Positions 28,653 through 38,492 of a DNA stretch of 64,000 nucleotides are shown piece after piece. Location of the stretch: positions 186,001-250,000 of the forward strand of contig NZ_QAON01000002.1 in NCBI RefSeq assembly GCF_003051055.1. Direction: 5' to 3'. The notes under the pieces were generated by a model. It searched no databases. It was given only the letters and a program-made list of their open reading frames with translations, and was not told the origin of the DNA. The translations under genes were made by a program, and so were the position numbers. The stretch's first letter is position 1. Every line of letters starts with the position of its first letter. The DNA comes from Agitococcus lubricus. Its GTDB lineage: Bacteria; Pseudomonadota; Gammaproteobacteria; Pseudomonadales; Moraxellaceae.

Positions 28653-29138
28653 ATGAATAGCAAACCTTCTTCTGCGTCCAAAATTGACAATCATGTCTAT
28701 AAAATTTTTTTGAATGACCTCAATGCCAAACGTACGGTCTTTGGCGGCTTAATTATGAGTATGGCCGACCGTTTAGCGGTTGTGGTTGCTGAACGCCATA
28801 GCGGTCATACCTGCGTCACCGCCTCTGTCGACTCTTGGCATTTTGTTGCCCCTGCTCAAGAAAATGACACCCTATTATTTAGCGCGGCCATCAACAAAGC
28901 ATGGACATCTTCGATGGAGATTGGTGTACGTGTTGAAGCAGAAAATAGTTATTTAGGCACTAAACGGCATATTGTTTCTGCCTATTTTACCTTTGTCGCC
29001 TTGGGTGAAGATGGAAAACCCGCACCCGTTCCCACGCTGACGCCCGAAAACGATAAAGAGCAGCAGCGTTTTGAAGCCGCTGAGATACGTCGTCAAGCGC
29101 GTTTGTCTGTACGTGAGCAGTTAAAGGCTTATAAATAA
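28653..29138 (+). CDS. Acyl-CoA thioesterase, hotdog fold
   Basis: 161 aa. The YciA/BACH-type hotdog pattern: FLNDLNAKRTVFGGLIMSMADRLAVVVAERHSG with the conserved Asn/Asp positions, then ASVDSWHFVAPA and a VNKAW-like strand (AAINKAWTSSMEIGVRV). It hydrolyses acyl-CoA to fatty acid and CoA. Start by the first ATG; the ribosome site is weak. It is divergent from the SDR/unknown pair and shares their palindromic control region, which supports a joint acyl-chain theme. Confidence 0.85.
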   Translation: MNSKPSSASKIDNHVYKIFLNDLNAKRTVFGGLIMSMADRLAVVVAERHSGHTCVTASVDSWHFVAPAQENDTLLFSAAINKAWTSSMEIGVRVEAENSYLGTKRHIVSAYFTFVALGEDGKPAPVPTLTPENDKEQQRFEAAEIRRQARLSVREQLKAYK

Positions 29139-29174
29139 AAAACCGATGCCAACACTAGAGTCTGCATCGGTTTT
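29139..29174 (+). terminator. Rho-independent terminator after the thioesterase gene
   Basis: AAAACCGATGC (29139-29149) pairs with GCATCGGTTTT (29164-29174), ending in TTTT, directly after the stop codon. Confidence 0.9.
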
Positions 29175-29223
29175 GGGGATTGGTATCTGCTTATTTAATG
29201 TCAGGTCGAAATAGACAATTTTT

Positions 29224-29270
29224 ATCAACAACGCGGCTCACACGCAAAATATCAACGGCCCCTATTGATT
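29224..29270. repeat. Fragment of the 21695-21971 element
   Basis: Read on the minus strand it matches the left end of the 277-bp element for about 38 bases, including GCGTGTGAGCCGCG and the GGCCGTTGAT / GGCTGTTGAT end. The rest of the element is absent. It lies against the stop codon of the acyltransferase gene, at one edge of an AT-rich gene. Confidence 0.55.
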
Positions 29271-31212
29271 ACTGCTGATATATACGCTGAAACATAGGGA
29301 CTAATAAACGATTACCTTTTTCACTCAAATGATTATCATCATAATAGAGTGGGTAGTTATTTTGTGCTACAGCACATATATTATTCTCACATAAAAAATC
29401 ACTTGGATTTATCAATGTCACACCACATATACTCTGAGCTTGAGTCATGACATCTAATATAAATCTATTTTCTTGTCTATTTTGTATAAGCGAAATAGAA
29501 TAATCTGGTGATTTTCCATATAAATTAAAGTTTCGCGCCATTATTTTAGGCACATCTATCGATGGCTCAGGCACAGGCATAATCACATATACTTTATGGT
29601 ATTTTGTGAGCGCACACATTGTTTCTATATATTGCTGAGTATACACACGCTTCAGCTCAGCTTTATCGGTTATATTTTTTCCAGCAAAACTAATTTTAAG
29701 TGTATCTGAGCGCTTCGTAGAGCTACTGAGATACTCTGCTAACGGCGCACGATTACTAATAATGACAGGAACATTGATATATTTAGTATTCAACTCATCT
29801 ATGGTTAAACGAACAAACTTTCCGCATTCAGGTCGACTTCTCGGGTTAACACCTAATACCGTGGGGCAGCCCGAATACCCCTTAAATAATAGGTTTTGTT
29901 GCGGGCCTAATGCCTCGATTGCACCGCCTAATAATGCTAAAGCATGACTATCGCCTAAAAATATGAATTTATTTTCTGCCTGTTTATTACCAAATATACA
30001 GTTTGGACTTTGTGTGCCGCTCTGCAAGAAACAAGTATCTCTAAATGGGCTATTGTCATTATGTGCAGCATCCATCATTCTGACTTGTTCACTGACTCTA
30101 TTGGGAATACCTTTATATATTAATACTGAGGTACTAGCACTAAAACTTAAGCCCACTAACGAAATCAATACTAACATTTGACGGTTCTGCCAACTTTTAC
30201 CTAATACAGAACCTTTACCAATATTCTTTGTTTTTTCTTCAACCAACTTATAAGACAAATAACCTAATACGATTGATAAACCAATCCCAACCACTTTCAT
30301 GGAAATAGAGCTAATTGATAAGTAATTTAGTAATACGACTATGGGCCAATGCCATAAATAAATTGAGTATGACGTAGTACCTAAAAACTGCGCTATAGGA
30401 TTTGAAGTAAGCCAAGAGCTGGAACGATTAGCCACAATAATCATCATGGTGGCAACAACAGGTAACAATGCAAGATGACCAGGCCAAGGTTGACCTTCGG
30501 ATAAAAAGGCTATCGATATCACAATCAATATGATACCTAGCATCTCAAGTACACGTGAATAACGCTCGCGAAGATTTAATGGATATAAAACTATCAATCC
30601 CCCTGCGAACATCTCCCATGCTCTTGTTGGCAACAGGAAAAACGCATGTGTTGGATATTTAGCCGAAAGGAATATTGACAATAATAATGAAAATAATGCT
30701 GATGCCAATATGACTAACTTAACCCATTTAAGGTCTTTTATTATTTTCTTTAGAAGCAGAATAAATAGTGGATAGATAATATAAAACTGCCATTCTACAG
30801 ACAGTGACCATGTATGTAACAACCATTTTTCATGCGACGCGACATCAAAATAACTGGTTTCTAGAGAGTAAGAAATATTCGATAGAAAAAGCAGACTAGA
30901 TGAAATATGCTTAGATAATAATTGGTATTCTGTTGGTAAAAGCAATAACCAACCAAACCCCAACAGTGCTATACATAAGAATAATAAAGCAGGAATGATT
31001 CTTCTTGCTCTATCCACATAAAAATCTAGAACAGAAAATTTATTTTTATCTAATTTGTTAAATATAATACTTGTCATCAAAAAGCCAGAAATGACAAAGA
31101 ATATATCAACACCAACAAACCCTCCCTCCATGTAAGGTACACCAAAGTGAAAGAGTACAACGGACATTACAGCTAATGCCCTTAGACCATTTATATCATT
31201 CCGAAAGTTCAT
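29269..31212 (-). CDS. Membrane acyltransferase with SGNH domain (OafA/YrhL type)
   Basis: 647 aa. The N-terminal half is an acyltransferase-3 domain with about ten membrane segments; NDINGLRALAVMSVVLFHF and GGFVGVDIFFVISGFLMT are its signatures, including the catalytic His. The C-terminal third is a periplasmic SGNH domain with FLGDSHALALL and DDNHLSEKG (Ser/Asp-His). Such fusions O-acetylate O-antigen or other surface polysaccharides. The gene is distinctly more AT-rich than its neighbours and lies beside a repeat fragment, so it was probably acquired. Confidence 0.88.
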   Translation of the reverse strand: MNFRNDINGLRALAVMSVVLFHFGVPYMEGGFVGVDIFFVISGFLMTSIIFNKLDKNKFSVLDFYVDRARRIIPALLFLCIALLGFGWLLLLPTEYQLLSKHISSSLLFLSNISYSLETSYFDVASHEKWLLHTWSLSVEWQFYIIYPLFILLLKKIIKDLKWVKLVILASALFSLLLSIFLSAKYPTHAFFLLPTRAWEMFAGGLIVLYPLNLRERYSRVLEMLGIILIVISIAFLSEGQPWPGHLALLPVVATMMIIVANRSSSWLTSNPIAQFLGTTSYSIYLWHWPIVVLLNYLSISSISMKVVGIGLSIVLGYLSYKLVEEKTKNIGKGSVLGKSWQNRQMLVLISLVGLSFSASTSVLIYKGIPNRVSEQVRMMDAAHNDNSPFRDTCFLQSGTQSPNCIFGNKQAENKFIFLGDSHALALLGGAIEALGPQQNLLFKGYSGCPTVLGVNPRSRPECGKFVRLTIDELNTKYINVPVIISNRAPLAEYLSSSTKRSDTLKISFAGKNITDKAELKRVYTQQYIETMCALTKYHKVYVIMPVPEPSIDVPKIMARNFNLYGKSPDYSISLIQNRQENRFILDVMTQAQSICGVTLINPSDFLCENNICAVAQNNYPLYYDDNHLSEKGNRLLVPMFQRIYQQ

Positions 31213-31348
31213 TTATTAAATCCATCTCAAAACTTCACTCTCAGTATTTTTTATCATTAAAATTACTGAGGGTATAGTCTCGAATCAAATAAGAATCAAT
31301 ATAGCAATAATCAGTATCGTCCAATTAACTAATTATTTTGATATAAAA

Positions 31349-31385
31349 TAAGCACTAAAGATAAAAAAATTGGCTTTAGTGCTTA
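31349..31385 (-). terminator. Rho-independent terminator of fba
   Basis: TAAGCACTAAAG pairs with CTTTAGTGCTTA (12 bp) across 13 bases and is followed on the minus strand by TTTTAT. It is about 50 bases past the fba stop codon and ends the tkt-epd-pgk-fba transcript. Confidence 0.85.
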
Positions 31386-31435
31386 CTTTCACAAGGCTTG
31401 CTCTTTCACTAACATTAAGTAAAAGAGCATGCTGG

Positions 31436-32476
31436 TTATTTACTATAACGACTGACCATTTTCTCTAACGAGATAGGGTGAATTTTGCTGGCATTGCCTG
31501 CGGTACCAAAGGCTTCATAACGCGCAATACAAATATCACGCATCGCAGTAACGGTTTTAGCTAAATATTTACGCGGGTCAAATTCGGCTGGATTTTTTGC
31601 CATGAATTGACGAATTGCGCCTGTAGAAGCTAAACGTAAATCGGTGTCAATATTCACTTTACGGACACCGTGTTTAATTGCCTCCACGATTTGCTCAACA
31701 GGCACACCATACGTTTCTTTAATATCGCCACCAAATTCATTAATAATCGCTAACCAATCTTGTGGTACAGAACTAGAACCATGCATGACTAAATGTGTAT
31801 TGGGAATACGCGCATGAATCTCTTTGATACGGTCAATCGCCAAAATATCGCCTGTCGGTGGACGGGTAAATTTGTAAGCACCGTGTGATGTACCAATCGC
31901 AATGGCTAACGCATCAACCCCTGTATCCGCCACAAAACGTGCAGCTTCTTCGGGGTCGGTTAACAATTGAGAGTGGTCAAGTATGCCTTCGGCACCGACC
32001 CCATCTTCTTCGCCTGCTTGACCGGTTTCCAAAGACCCTAAACAGCCAATTTCACCTTCAACGGATACACCACAGGCATGCGCCATCTCAACGACTGTTT
32101 TTGTCACACGGACGTTATAGTCGTAGTCAGTGGGTGTTTTACCATCTTCAGCCAAAGAGCCGTCCATCATCACCGAGCTAAAACCGAGCTGAATCGAACG
32201 CTGACAAATCGCTGGGCTAGTACCGTGGTCTTGGTGCATCACCACAGGAATGTGTGGAAATTCTTCAACCGCCGCCAAAATTAGATGACGCAAAAACGGT
32301 GCGCCTGCATATTTACGCGCGCCTGCAGAAGCCTGCACAATAACAGGCGAATTGGTTTTATCTGCTGCTTCCATAATGGCGCGCATTTGTTCTAAATTAT
32401 TGACGTTAAATGCAGGAATACCATAACCATACTCAGCCGCATGGTCTAACATTTGACGCATGGATACTAAAGCCAT
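31436..32476 (-). CDS. fba: Fructose-bisphosphate aldolase, class II
   Basis: 346 aa from the ATG with an AGGAG site; an open frame reaching 32560 runs into a repeat hairpin and is rejected. [27 protein letters not shown] is the family's start. Zinc ligands are in VVMHQDHG and [10 protein letters not shown], and [28 protein letters not shown] gives the phosphate and dimer region. This is the Cbb-type subgroup also found in pseudomonads. It cleaves or forms fructose 1,6-bisphosphate. It is the last gene of the operon. Confidence 0.95.
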   Translation of the reverse strand: MALVSMRQMLDHAAEYGYGIPAFNVNNLEQMRAIMEAADKTNSPVIVQASAGARKYAGAPFLRHLILAAVEEFPHIPVVMHQDHGTSPAICQRSIQLGFSSVMMDGSLAEDGKTPTDYDYNVRVTKTVVEMAHACGVSVEGEIGCLGSLETGQAGEEDGVGAEGILDHSQLLTDPEEAARFVADTGVDALAIAIGTSHGAYKFTRPPTGDILAIDRIKEIHARIPNTHLVMHGSSSVPQDWLAIINEFGGDIKETYGVPVEQIVEAIKHGVRKVNIDTDLRLASTGAIRQFMAKNPAEFDPRKYLAKTVTAMRDICIARYEAFGTAGNASKIHPISLEKMVSRYSK

Positions 32477-32537
32477 GAGTGCGTTCTCCTTTAAAAATAT
32501 CTTGTAGAGTGTTCCGCCGAACCATTCTGAAATAACC

Positions 32538-32587
32538 CTTTGACTTCGCTCAGAGCGCATGTTTACGCTAGCTGAGCGGAGTCAAAG
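32538..32587. repeat. Palindromic repeat between pgk and fba
   Basis: CTTTGACTTCGCTCAG (32538-32553) pairs with CTGAGCGGAGTCAAAG (32572-32587) with one mismatch, and AGCG/CGCT pairs inside the loop. The core CTTCGCTCAG recurs in the elements at 7896, 49451 and 61379, so it belongs to a dispersed family. In the pgk-fba message it may act as an RNA-stability or attenuation hairpin. Confidence 0.7.
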
Positions 32588-32617
32588 CCAATCCAAAAGG
32601 CTTCCTTCCGTATTCAA

Positions 32618-33784
32618 TTAAGCGCGTTTTGCGGCTTCTTCTAAGGCTTCCACCGCAGGTAATTTTTTGCCTTCGACAAACTCTAAGAAAGCACCGCCAC
32701 CTGTAGAAATATATGAAATCTGCTGAGCAACGCCATACTTATCAATGGCTGCTAAGGTATCACCCCCACCCGCAATCGAGAAAGCGCTGCTATTGGCAAT
32801 CGCTTGCGCTAAGGTTTTTGTGCCTTCACCAAATTGGTCAAACTCAAACACCCCTACAGGGCCGTTCCACAAGACGGTTTTTGACGATTTAATCAGGTTT
32901 GCAAATTTAGCCGCTGTTAATGGGCCAATGTCCAAAATCATGTCATCCGATTCAACTTCTTTAATCGATTTGACGGTGGCTTTGGCACTTTCAGCAAACT
33001 CTTTGGCTACAACCACATCTTCTGGCAAAGGTACACTGACACTACGCGCAATTTCTTTAGCGGTGTCTACCATATCGGCTTCATATAAGGACTTACCGAC
33101 ATTGTAACCTGCGGCCGCCAAGAAGGTATTAGCAATCCCACCGCCGACAATCAATTGGTCGCATACATCTGCCAAAGATTTCAATACGTCCAGTTTGGTC
33201 GAGACCTTAGAGCCTGCAACAACAGCCACCATCGGCGCGGCAGGGTTATCTAAGGCTTTGGCTAAAGCCTCTAATTCTGCGGCTAATAACGGCCCCGCAC
33301 AGGCAACAGCTGCAAACTTGGCTACGCCATGCGTAGAGGCTTCGGCACGATGGGCAGTACCAAACGCATCCATCACAAATACATCACATAAGGCAGCGTA
33401 TTTTTGTGCTAACTCATCACTGTTTTTCTTTTCGCCTTTGTTAAAACGTACATTCTCAAACAGCACAACATCGCCTGCTTTAATATCAAAACCATCCACG
33501 TAGTTTTCAATAAGCGGGACGGGATGATTTAAGGCCTTTTTCAAATAAGTAGCGACGGGTAATAAGGAATTTTCGATAGAAGCCTCACCTTCGGTAGGAC
33601 GGCCTAAATGCGAACAAATCATCACCGCAGCCCCCTTCTCCATCGCCAATTTGATGGTGGGTAAAGCAGCGACAATACGCGCATCACTGGTGATTTTGCC
33701 ATCTTTAATCGGCACATTTAAGTCTTCACGAATCAATACACGTTTACCCGCCAAATCTAAGTCGGCCATTTTTAAGACGGACAT
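32618..33784 (-). CDS. pgk: Phosphoglycerate kinase
   Basis: 388 aa. The N-terminal domain has [15 protein letters not shown] and SHLGRPTEG; the ATP-binding C-terminal domain has [25 protein letters not shown] and [13 protein letters not shown]. It interconverts 1,3-bisphosphoglycerate and 3-phosphoglycerate. A clear GAGGAG site precedes the ATG. It lies 84 bases after epd and 141 bases before fba. Confidence 0.97.
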   Translation of the reverse strand: MSVLKMADLDLAGKRVLIREDLNVPIKDGKITSDARIVAALPTIKLAMEKGAAVMICSHLGRPTEGEASIENSLLPVATYLKKALNHPVPLIENYVDGFDIKAGDVVLFENVRFNKGEKKNSDELAQKYAALCDVFVMDAFGTAHRAEASTHGVAKFAAVACAGPLLAAELEALAKALDNPAAPMVAVVAGSKVSTKLDVLKSLADVCDQLIVGGGIANTFLAAAGYNVGKSLYEADMVDTAKEIARSVSVPLPEDVVVAKEFAESAKATVKSIKEVESDDMILDIGPLTAAKFANLIKSSKTVLWNGPVGVFEFDQFGEGTKTLAQAIANSSAFSIAGGGDTLAAIDKYGVAQQISYISTGGGAFLEFVEGKKLPAVEALEEAAKRA

Positions 33785-33868
33785 AATTACTCCTCAATCT
33801 TCGTCAACGTCGGTCTTGAGCGCATCACGGTTTTGTTGTCGATACGCATCAGTCCAGAATCGAAAAAA

Positions 33869-34894
33869 CTAGTGCATACGCGCTAGCATCAAACACAAAT
33901 CCAATAAACGATTGGCATAACCCCATTCGTTATCATACCACGCTAAAACTTTTGCCTGCTGCCCAACCACTCGCGTTTCAGTGGCATCAAAAATCAATGA
34001 ATAGGGGGAGTGATTAAAATCACTAGATACTAACCATTCGTCGCAATATGCCAAAATTTGGGCATATTCGTGGGCAGCCTTTTGACTAAACAATTGATTA
34101 ATAGCCGCTTTGCTGATGGGGCGTTGCGCCACAAAACTTAAATCGACCGCCGCCACGTTCAAGGTCGGTACGCGTATCGAATAACCATCAATTTTATCAG
34201 CCAAATGGGGTAATACCCGTTTTACCGCCCCAATACTACTCGACGTCGTTGGGATAATATTGTGCGCAGCCGCACGACCTCGACGTAAATCACGATGCGT
34301 ATGGTCAAGTAACACTTGGTCGGACGTCACGGCATGAATTTCGGTCATCAATGCGGAGTCAATACCAAAAGCCTCATCCAAGATGTTCATCATTGGCACC
34401 AGTGCATGCGTTGTACACGAGACACTGGAGATAATTTTTTGCTCATTGGTTAATTGTTGGTGATTAACACCATACACAATCGTTGCATCGACTTCATCAA
34501 AAGGGGCTGCGCCAATAATCACTTTTTTAGCCCCTGCCTGCACATGCCGAGCCGCTTCTGCTTTTGCTCTAAACTGCCCCGTACACTCTAACACCACATC
34601 TACTGCCAGCGCTTGCCAAGGCAGGTTTTCAGGCAATGCTTGATTGTAAAGCGGTATCATACAGACTTGTTGACCATCTGCTGAACGCATGGCCAAATGC
34701 CCATCAATTAGATTTGCCTCGCCGTAAAAACGGCCATGTGTGCTGTCATAACGCGTTAAATGCACTAAGGTCTCTGCTGCACCTAAATCATTAATGGCAA
34801 CAAATCCTAACGCTGCAGGACAGCCGCGCTCAAACCAAGCGCGGAGTACATGACGCCCAATCCGACCATAACCGTTGATGGCAAGTCTTAACAT
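33869..34894 (-). CDS. epd: Erythrose-4-phosphate / glyceraldehyde-3-phosphate dehydrogenase family
   Basis: 341 aa of the GAPDH fold. INGYGRIGRHVLRAWFERG binds NAD; the catalytic Cys is in SSVSCTTHALVPM, the catalytic His region is in HAVTSDQV, and RRGRAAAHNIIPT and WYDNEWGY are conserved. The active-site motif is SCTTH rather than the usual SCTTN, a notable change. Placement between tkt and pgk matches Epd (pyridoxal phosphate synthesis) in pseudomonads, but GAPDH activity is also possible. The start is two bases from the end of tkt. Confidence 0.85.
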   Translation of the reverse strand: MLRLAINGYGRIGRHVLRAWFERGCPAALGFVAINDLGAAETLVHLTRYDSTHGRFYGEANLIDGHLAMRSADGQQVCMIPLYNQALPENLPWQALAVDVVLECTGQFRAKAEAARHVQAGAKKVIIGAAPFDEVDATIVYGVNHQQLTNEQKIISSVSCTTHALVPMMNILDEAFGIDSALMTEIHAVTSDQVLLDHTHRDLRRGRAAAHNIIPTTSSSIGAVKRVLPHLADKIDGYSIRVPTLNVAAVDLSFVAQRPISKAAINQLFSQKAAHEYAQILAYCDEWLVSSDFNHSPYSLIFDATETRVVGQQAKVLAWYDNEWGYANRLLDLCLMLARMH

Positions 34895-34896
34895 AA

Positions 34897-36900
34897 TTAA
34901 CTCAGGCTATTCACCGCGTCTACAACGGCCTCTACGGTAATGCCAAAATGCTGATATAAAGCTTTAATGGGCGCAGATTCGCCAAAACTGGTCATGCCAA
35001 TCACTTTGCCATCTAGCCCCACAAACTTATACCAATAATCGGCATGCGATGCCTCTACGGCAACACGTGCACGAACCGCAGGCGGTAAGACTTTGTCACG
35101 ATAGCTCACGTCTTGTGCCATAAACGCATCAACAGACGGCATGGACACCACACGTACGCCTTTGCCCTGTGCGGTGAGTTGTTGTTGCGCCTTCACAGCC
35201 AATTCTACTTCTGAACCTGTCGCGATGATAATAGCTTCTAGTACACCTTTTTCTTCGGCCAAAATATAAGCACCTTTACTGATATTATCCAGTTGTAGCG
35301 CATCTCGCTCCATGTGTGGCAAATTTTGACGCGAAAACACCAACGAAGTCGGCCCCTCTGTTTTTTGCAAGGCAGATAACCACGCCACTGCCGATTCAAC
35401 TGCATCGGCTGGTCGCCATACCGACATATTGGGCGTGCCGCGTAAACTGGCTAATTGCTCAATCGGTTGATGGGTTGGTCCATCTTCACCCAAACCAATA
35501 GAGTCATGGGTAAAGACATAAATGACGCGTTGCTTCATTAACGCACTCATGCGTACCGCATTACGTGCATACTCCATGAAAATTAAGAAGGTCGCACCGT
35601 AGGGGATAAAACCACCATGCAGTGCAATACCGTTCATAATGGCGCTCATGCCAAATTCACGCACACCATAAAACACATAGTTACCTGCGGTATTCTCTTG
35701 AATACCATGACAACCTTTCCACAGCGTTAAGTTAGAGCCTGCCAAGTCAGCAGAACCACCTAATAACTCAGGTAATAGTGGGCCAAAGGCATTTAAGGCA
35801 TTTTGGGAGGCTTTACGGGAAGCAATCGTTTCACCTTTTAAGGCGACCTCCTCAATGTAGGCTTTCGCTTGCAGCGCAAAGGCGGCAGGCAATTCGCCTT
35901 TGAGACGACGTAATAACTCCGAGGCTAAATCAGGATGCGCTTTTTGGTAAGCATCAAACTGACCTTGCCAATTTTTCTCTAACACGTCACCTTTAACACG
36001 GCAGTCCCATGCTTCATAAATATCCGCAGGAATCTCAAAAGGGGCATAATCCCAGCCTAACGCTGCACGCGTAGCCGCAATTTCGCTGGCGCCCAACGGA
36101 GCACCATGACACTCTTCTTTCCCTTGTTTATTGGGTGAGCCACAGCCAATCACGGTTTTACAAATAATAAGGGTGGGGCGTGTACTGTCGCTGTGTGCGT
36201 CCATAATAGCCACACGTACCGCGTCGGCATCGTGGCCATCAATTGGGCCAATCACTTGCCAACCATAAGCGGCAAATCGCTGTGCTGTGTTATCGGTAAA
36301 CCAACCTTCGACTTCGCCGTCAATGGAAATACCATTGTCATCATAAAAAGCGACTAATTTTCCTAACTTTAAAGTACCTGCTAAAGAACATACTTCGTGG
36401 GAAATACCTTCCATTAAGCAACCATCACCTAAAAAACAATAGGTATGGTGGTCAATGACATTAAAGCCATCACGGTTAAATTGCGCGGCCAAGGTTTTTT
36501 CGGCAATCGCAAAGCCGACGGCATTAGCAATCCCCTGACCTAAAGGCCCCGTTGTGGTTTCTACCCCTGCGGTATAACCATACTCAGGATGACCCGGTGT
36601 ACGACTATGTAATTGACGAAATTGCTTTAAGTCGTCAATAGTTAAGTCATACCCTGTTAAATGCAATAAAGCATACTGCAACATCGAGCCATGTCCATTA
36701 GACAAGACAAAGCGGTCACGATTAATCCAGTTTGGATTGCTAGGGTTATGCTTAAAAATACCACGCCAGAGAACTTCGGCTATATCGGCCATGCCCATTG
36801 GGGCACCAGGATGACCAGAATTGGCTTGTTGTACTGCATCCATCGCAAGGGCACGAATGGCATTGGCAAGACGACGTTCAGGTAAAGCGACGGCGGGCAT
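34897..36900 (-). CDS. tkt: Transketolase
   Basis: 667 aa from the ATG preceded by GGAG; an in-frame TTG 12 bases upstream is less likely. TPP domain: [34 protein letters not shown] with DDNGISIDG; the pyrimidine domain has [16 protein letters not shown] and [19 protein letters not shown]. It transfers two-carbon units in the pentose-phosphate pathway. First gene of the tkt-epd-pgk-fba operon, divergent from metK. Confidence 0.97.
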   Translation of the reverse strand: MPAVALPERRLANAIRALAMDAVQQANSGHPGAPMGMADIAEVLWRGIFKHNPSNPNWINRDRFVLSNGHGSMLQYALLHLTGYDLTIDDLKQFRQLHSRTPGHPEYGYTAGVETTTGPLGQGIANAVGFAIAEKTLAAQFNRDGFNVIDHHTYCFLGDGCLMEGISHEVCSLAGTLKLGKLVAFYDDNGISIDGEVEGWFTDNTAQRFAAYGWQVIGPIDGHDADAVRVAIMDAHSDSTRPTLIICKTVIGCGSPNKQGKEECHGAPLGASEIAATRAALGWDYAPFEIPADIYEAWDCRVKGDVLEKNWQGQFDAYQKAHPDLASELLRRLKGELPAAFALQAKAYIEEVALKGETIASRKASQNALNAFGPLLPELLGGSADLAGSNLTLWKGCHGIQENTAGNYVFYGVREFGMSAIMNGIALHGGFIPYGATFLIFMEYARNAVRMSALMKQRVIYVFTHDSIGLGEDGPTHQPIEQLASLRGTPNMSVWRPADAVESAVAWLSALQKTEGPTSLVFSRQNLPHMERDALQLDNISKGAYILAEEKGVLEAIIIATGSEVELAVKAQQQLTAQGKGVRVVSMPSVDAFMAQDVSYRDKVLPPAVRARVAVEASHADYWYKFVGLDGKVIGMTSFGESAPIKALYQHFGITVEAVVDAVNSLS

Positions 36901-37237
36901 ATAAGACTCCAAAGGCGGGCAGTCAGAAAGGCTGGCTATAAATAGCCGTTAATAAAAGCGCATAATTGTCGCTTAATTGTGGTTGCGGGGCAAATGCTAT
37001 TGTCATTTTTCTTGTCGTTTAGGACAGAATCCTCATACAAAGGCACGGGATTGGCCGCAATTTTATGCAAGTTGCGTATCTTTAACGAGAGACATGAAGA
37101 TTGTTCCCTTGCCCTTATCAGTTAAACACTTTATCTTTAGCCGTTTATTTTATTTGTCCTGTCGGGTCTGTTGATGACTGCTGCTAAGTAGGCAACACCC
37201 CCTCTCCTTTGCACTATTTTTAAGAAAAGGTTTGACC
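36901..37237. other. Divergent control region of tkt and metK
   Basis: About 335 bases between the two ATGs with no gene. Promoters of both operons must lie here. I searched for a SAM-riboswitch-like structure upstream of metK and saw none I could recognise. Confidence 0.5.
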
Positions 37238-38428
37238 ATGAGCGACTACAGTGTCTTTACCAGTGAATCCGTGTCCGAAGGACATCCTGACAAAATCGCG
37301 GATCAAATTTCAGATGCCGTGTTAGATGCCATTATTGCCCAAGATAAATATGCACGCGTCGCGTGTGAAACGATGGTGAAAACAGGGGTTGCGATTGTAT
37401 CTGGTGAAATCACCACCAGTGCGTGGGTCGATTTGGAAGACCTCGTGCGTCAAGTGATTAATGATATTGGTTATAATTCATCGACGGTAGGTTATGATGG
37501 CTCGACTTGCGGTATTATCAACATCATCGGTAAACAGTCGGTTGATATTGCACAAGGCGTTGACCGCGCACGTTCTGAAGACCAAGGCGCAGGCGACCAA
37601 GGCTTAATGTTTGGTTATGCCAGCAATGAAACCGATGTTTTAATGCCTGCCCCCATTTGTTACGCCCACCGCTTAGTAGAACGTCAAGCTGAAGTGCGTA
37701 AAACGGGGTTATTACCGTGGTTACGCCCAGATGCTAAATCACAAGTGACTTTTCGTTATGAAAATGGCAAACCCGTTGCCATTGATGCCGTCGTGTTATC
37801 CACACAACATAACCCAGACATTGCTTATGCCGACCTTCAAGAGGCCGTCATGGAGTTAATCATCAAGCAAGTGTTACCTGCTGAATGGTTACATAAAGGG
37901 ACTAAGTTCCACATTAATCCCACAGGCCAATTTATTATTGGCGGTCCCGTTGGTGACTGCGGTTTAACAGGTCGTAAGATTATTGTTGACTCTTATGGTG
38001 GTATGGCGCGTCATGGTGGGGGCGCCTTCTCGGGTAAAGACCCGTCTAAAGTTGACCGCTCCGCTGCTTATGCTGGCCGCTATGTGGCTAAAAATATCGT
38101 GGCCGCAGGCTTAGCTGACCGTTGCGAAATTCAAGTATCGTATGCTATTGGGGTTGCTGAACCCACCTCTATTTCCTTAAACACCTTTGGTACAGGCAAA
38201 ATCAGTGATGACAAAATTATTGACTTAGTGCGTCGTCATTTTGATTTACGCCCTTATGCGATTACTAAAATGTTGGATTTATTACACCCCATGTATAAGC
38301 CAACCGCCGCTTATGGTCATTTTGGTCGCACCCCACAAACGATGACCGTAGGTGACGATACATTTACCACATTTACATGGGAAAAAACCGATAGAGCTGC
38401 CGCATTAAAAGCCGATGCAGGCTTATAA
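37238..38428 (+). CDS. metK: S-adenosylmethionine synthetase
   Basis: 396 aa from the ATG with an AAGG site; an in-frame TTG six bases upstream is ignored. [17 protein letters not shown] (ATP/Mg), [12 protein letters not shown], and [27 protein letters not shown] (phosphate loop) are the signature blocks. It makes SAM from methionine and ATP. Divergent placement to tkt is the pseudomonad order. Confidence 0.97.
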   Translation: MSDYSVFTSESVSEGHPDKIADQISDAVLDAIIAQDKYARVACETMVKTGVAIVSGEITTSAWVDLEDLVRQVINDIGYNSSTVGYDGSTCGIINIIGKQSVDIAQGVDRARSEDQGAGDQGLMFGYASNETDVLMPAPICYAHRLVERQAEVRKTGLLPWLRPDAKSQVTFRYENGKPVAIDAVVLSTQHNPDIAYADLQEAVMELIIKQVLPAEWLHKGTKFHINPTGQFIIGGPVGDCGLTGRKIIVDSYGGMARHGGGAFSGKDPSKVDRSAAYAGRYVAKNIVAAGLADRCEIQVSYAIGVAEPTSISLNTFGTGKISDDKIIDLVRRHFDLRPYAITKMLDLLHPMYKPTAAYGHFGRTPQTMTVGDDTFTTFTWEKTDRAAALKADAGL

Positions 38429-38492
38429 GCCGCTCGTGCGTCCATTTCAGTTGTGCTCAACAGCCGACTGAAATGGACTCAACAGACAAACA

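Noticed and set aside
32477-32560. N-terminal extension of the fba protein
   Set aside because: It translates a repeat hairpin; the ATG at 32476 has an AGGAG site.
36901-37237. SAM riboswitch upstream of metK
   Set aside because: No recognisable conserved core, and no aptamer-like pairing was found by eye.
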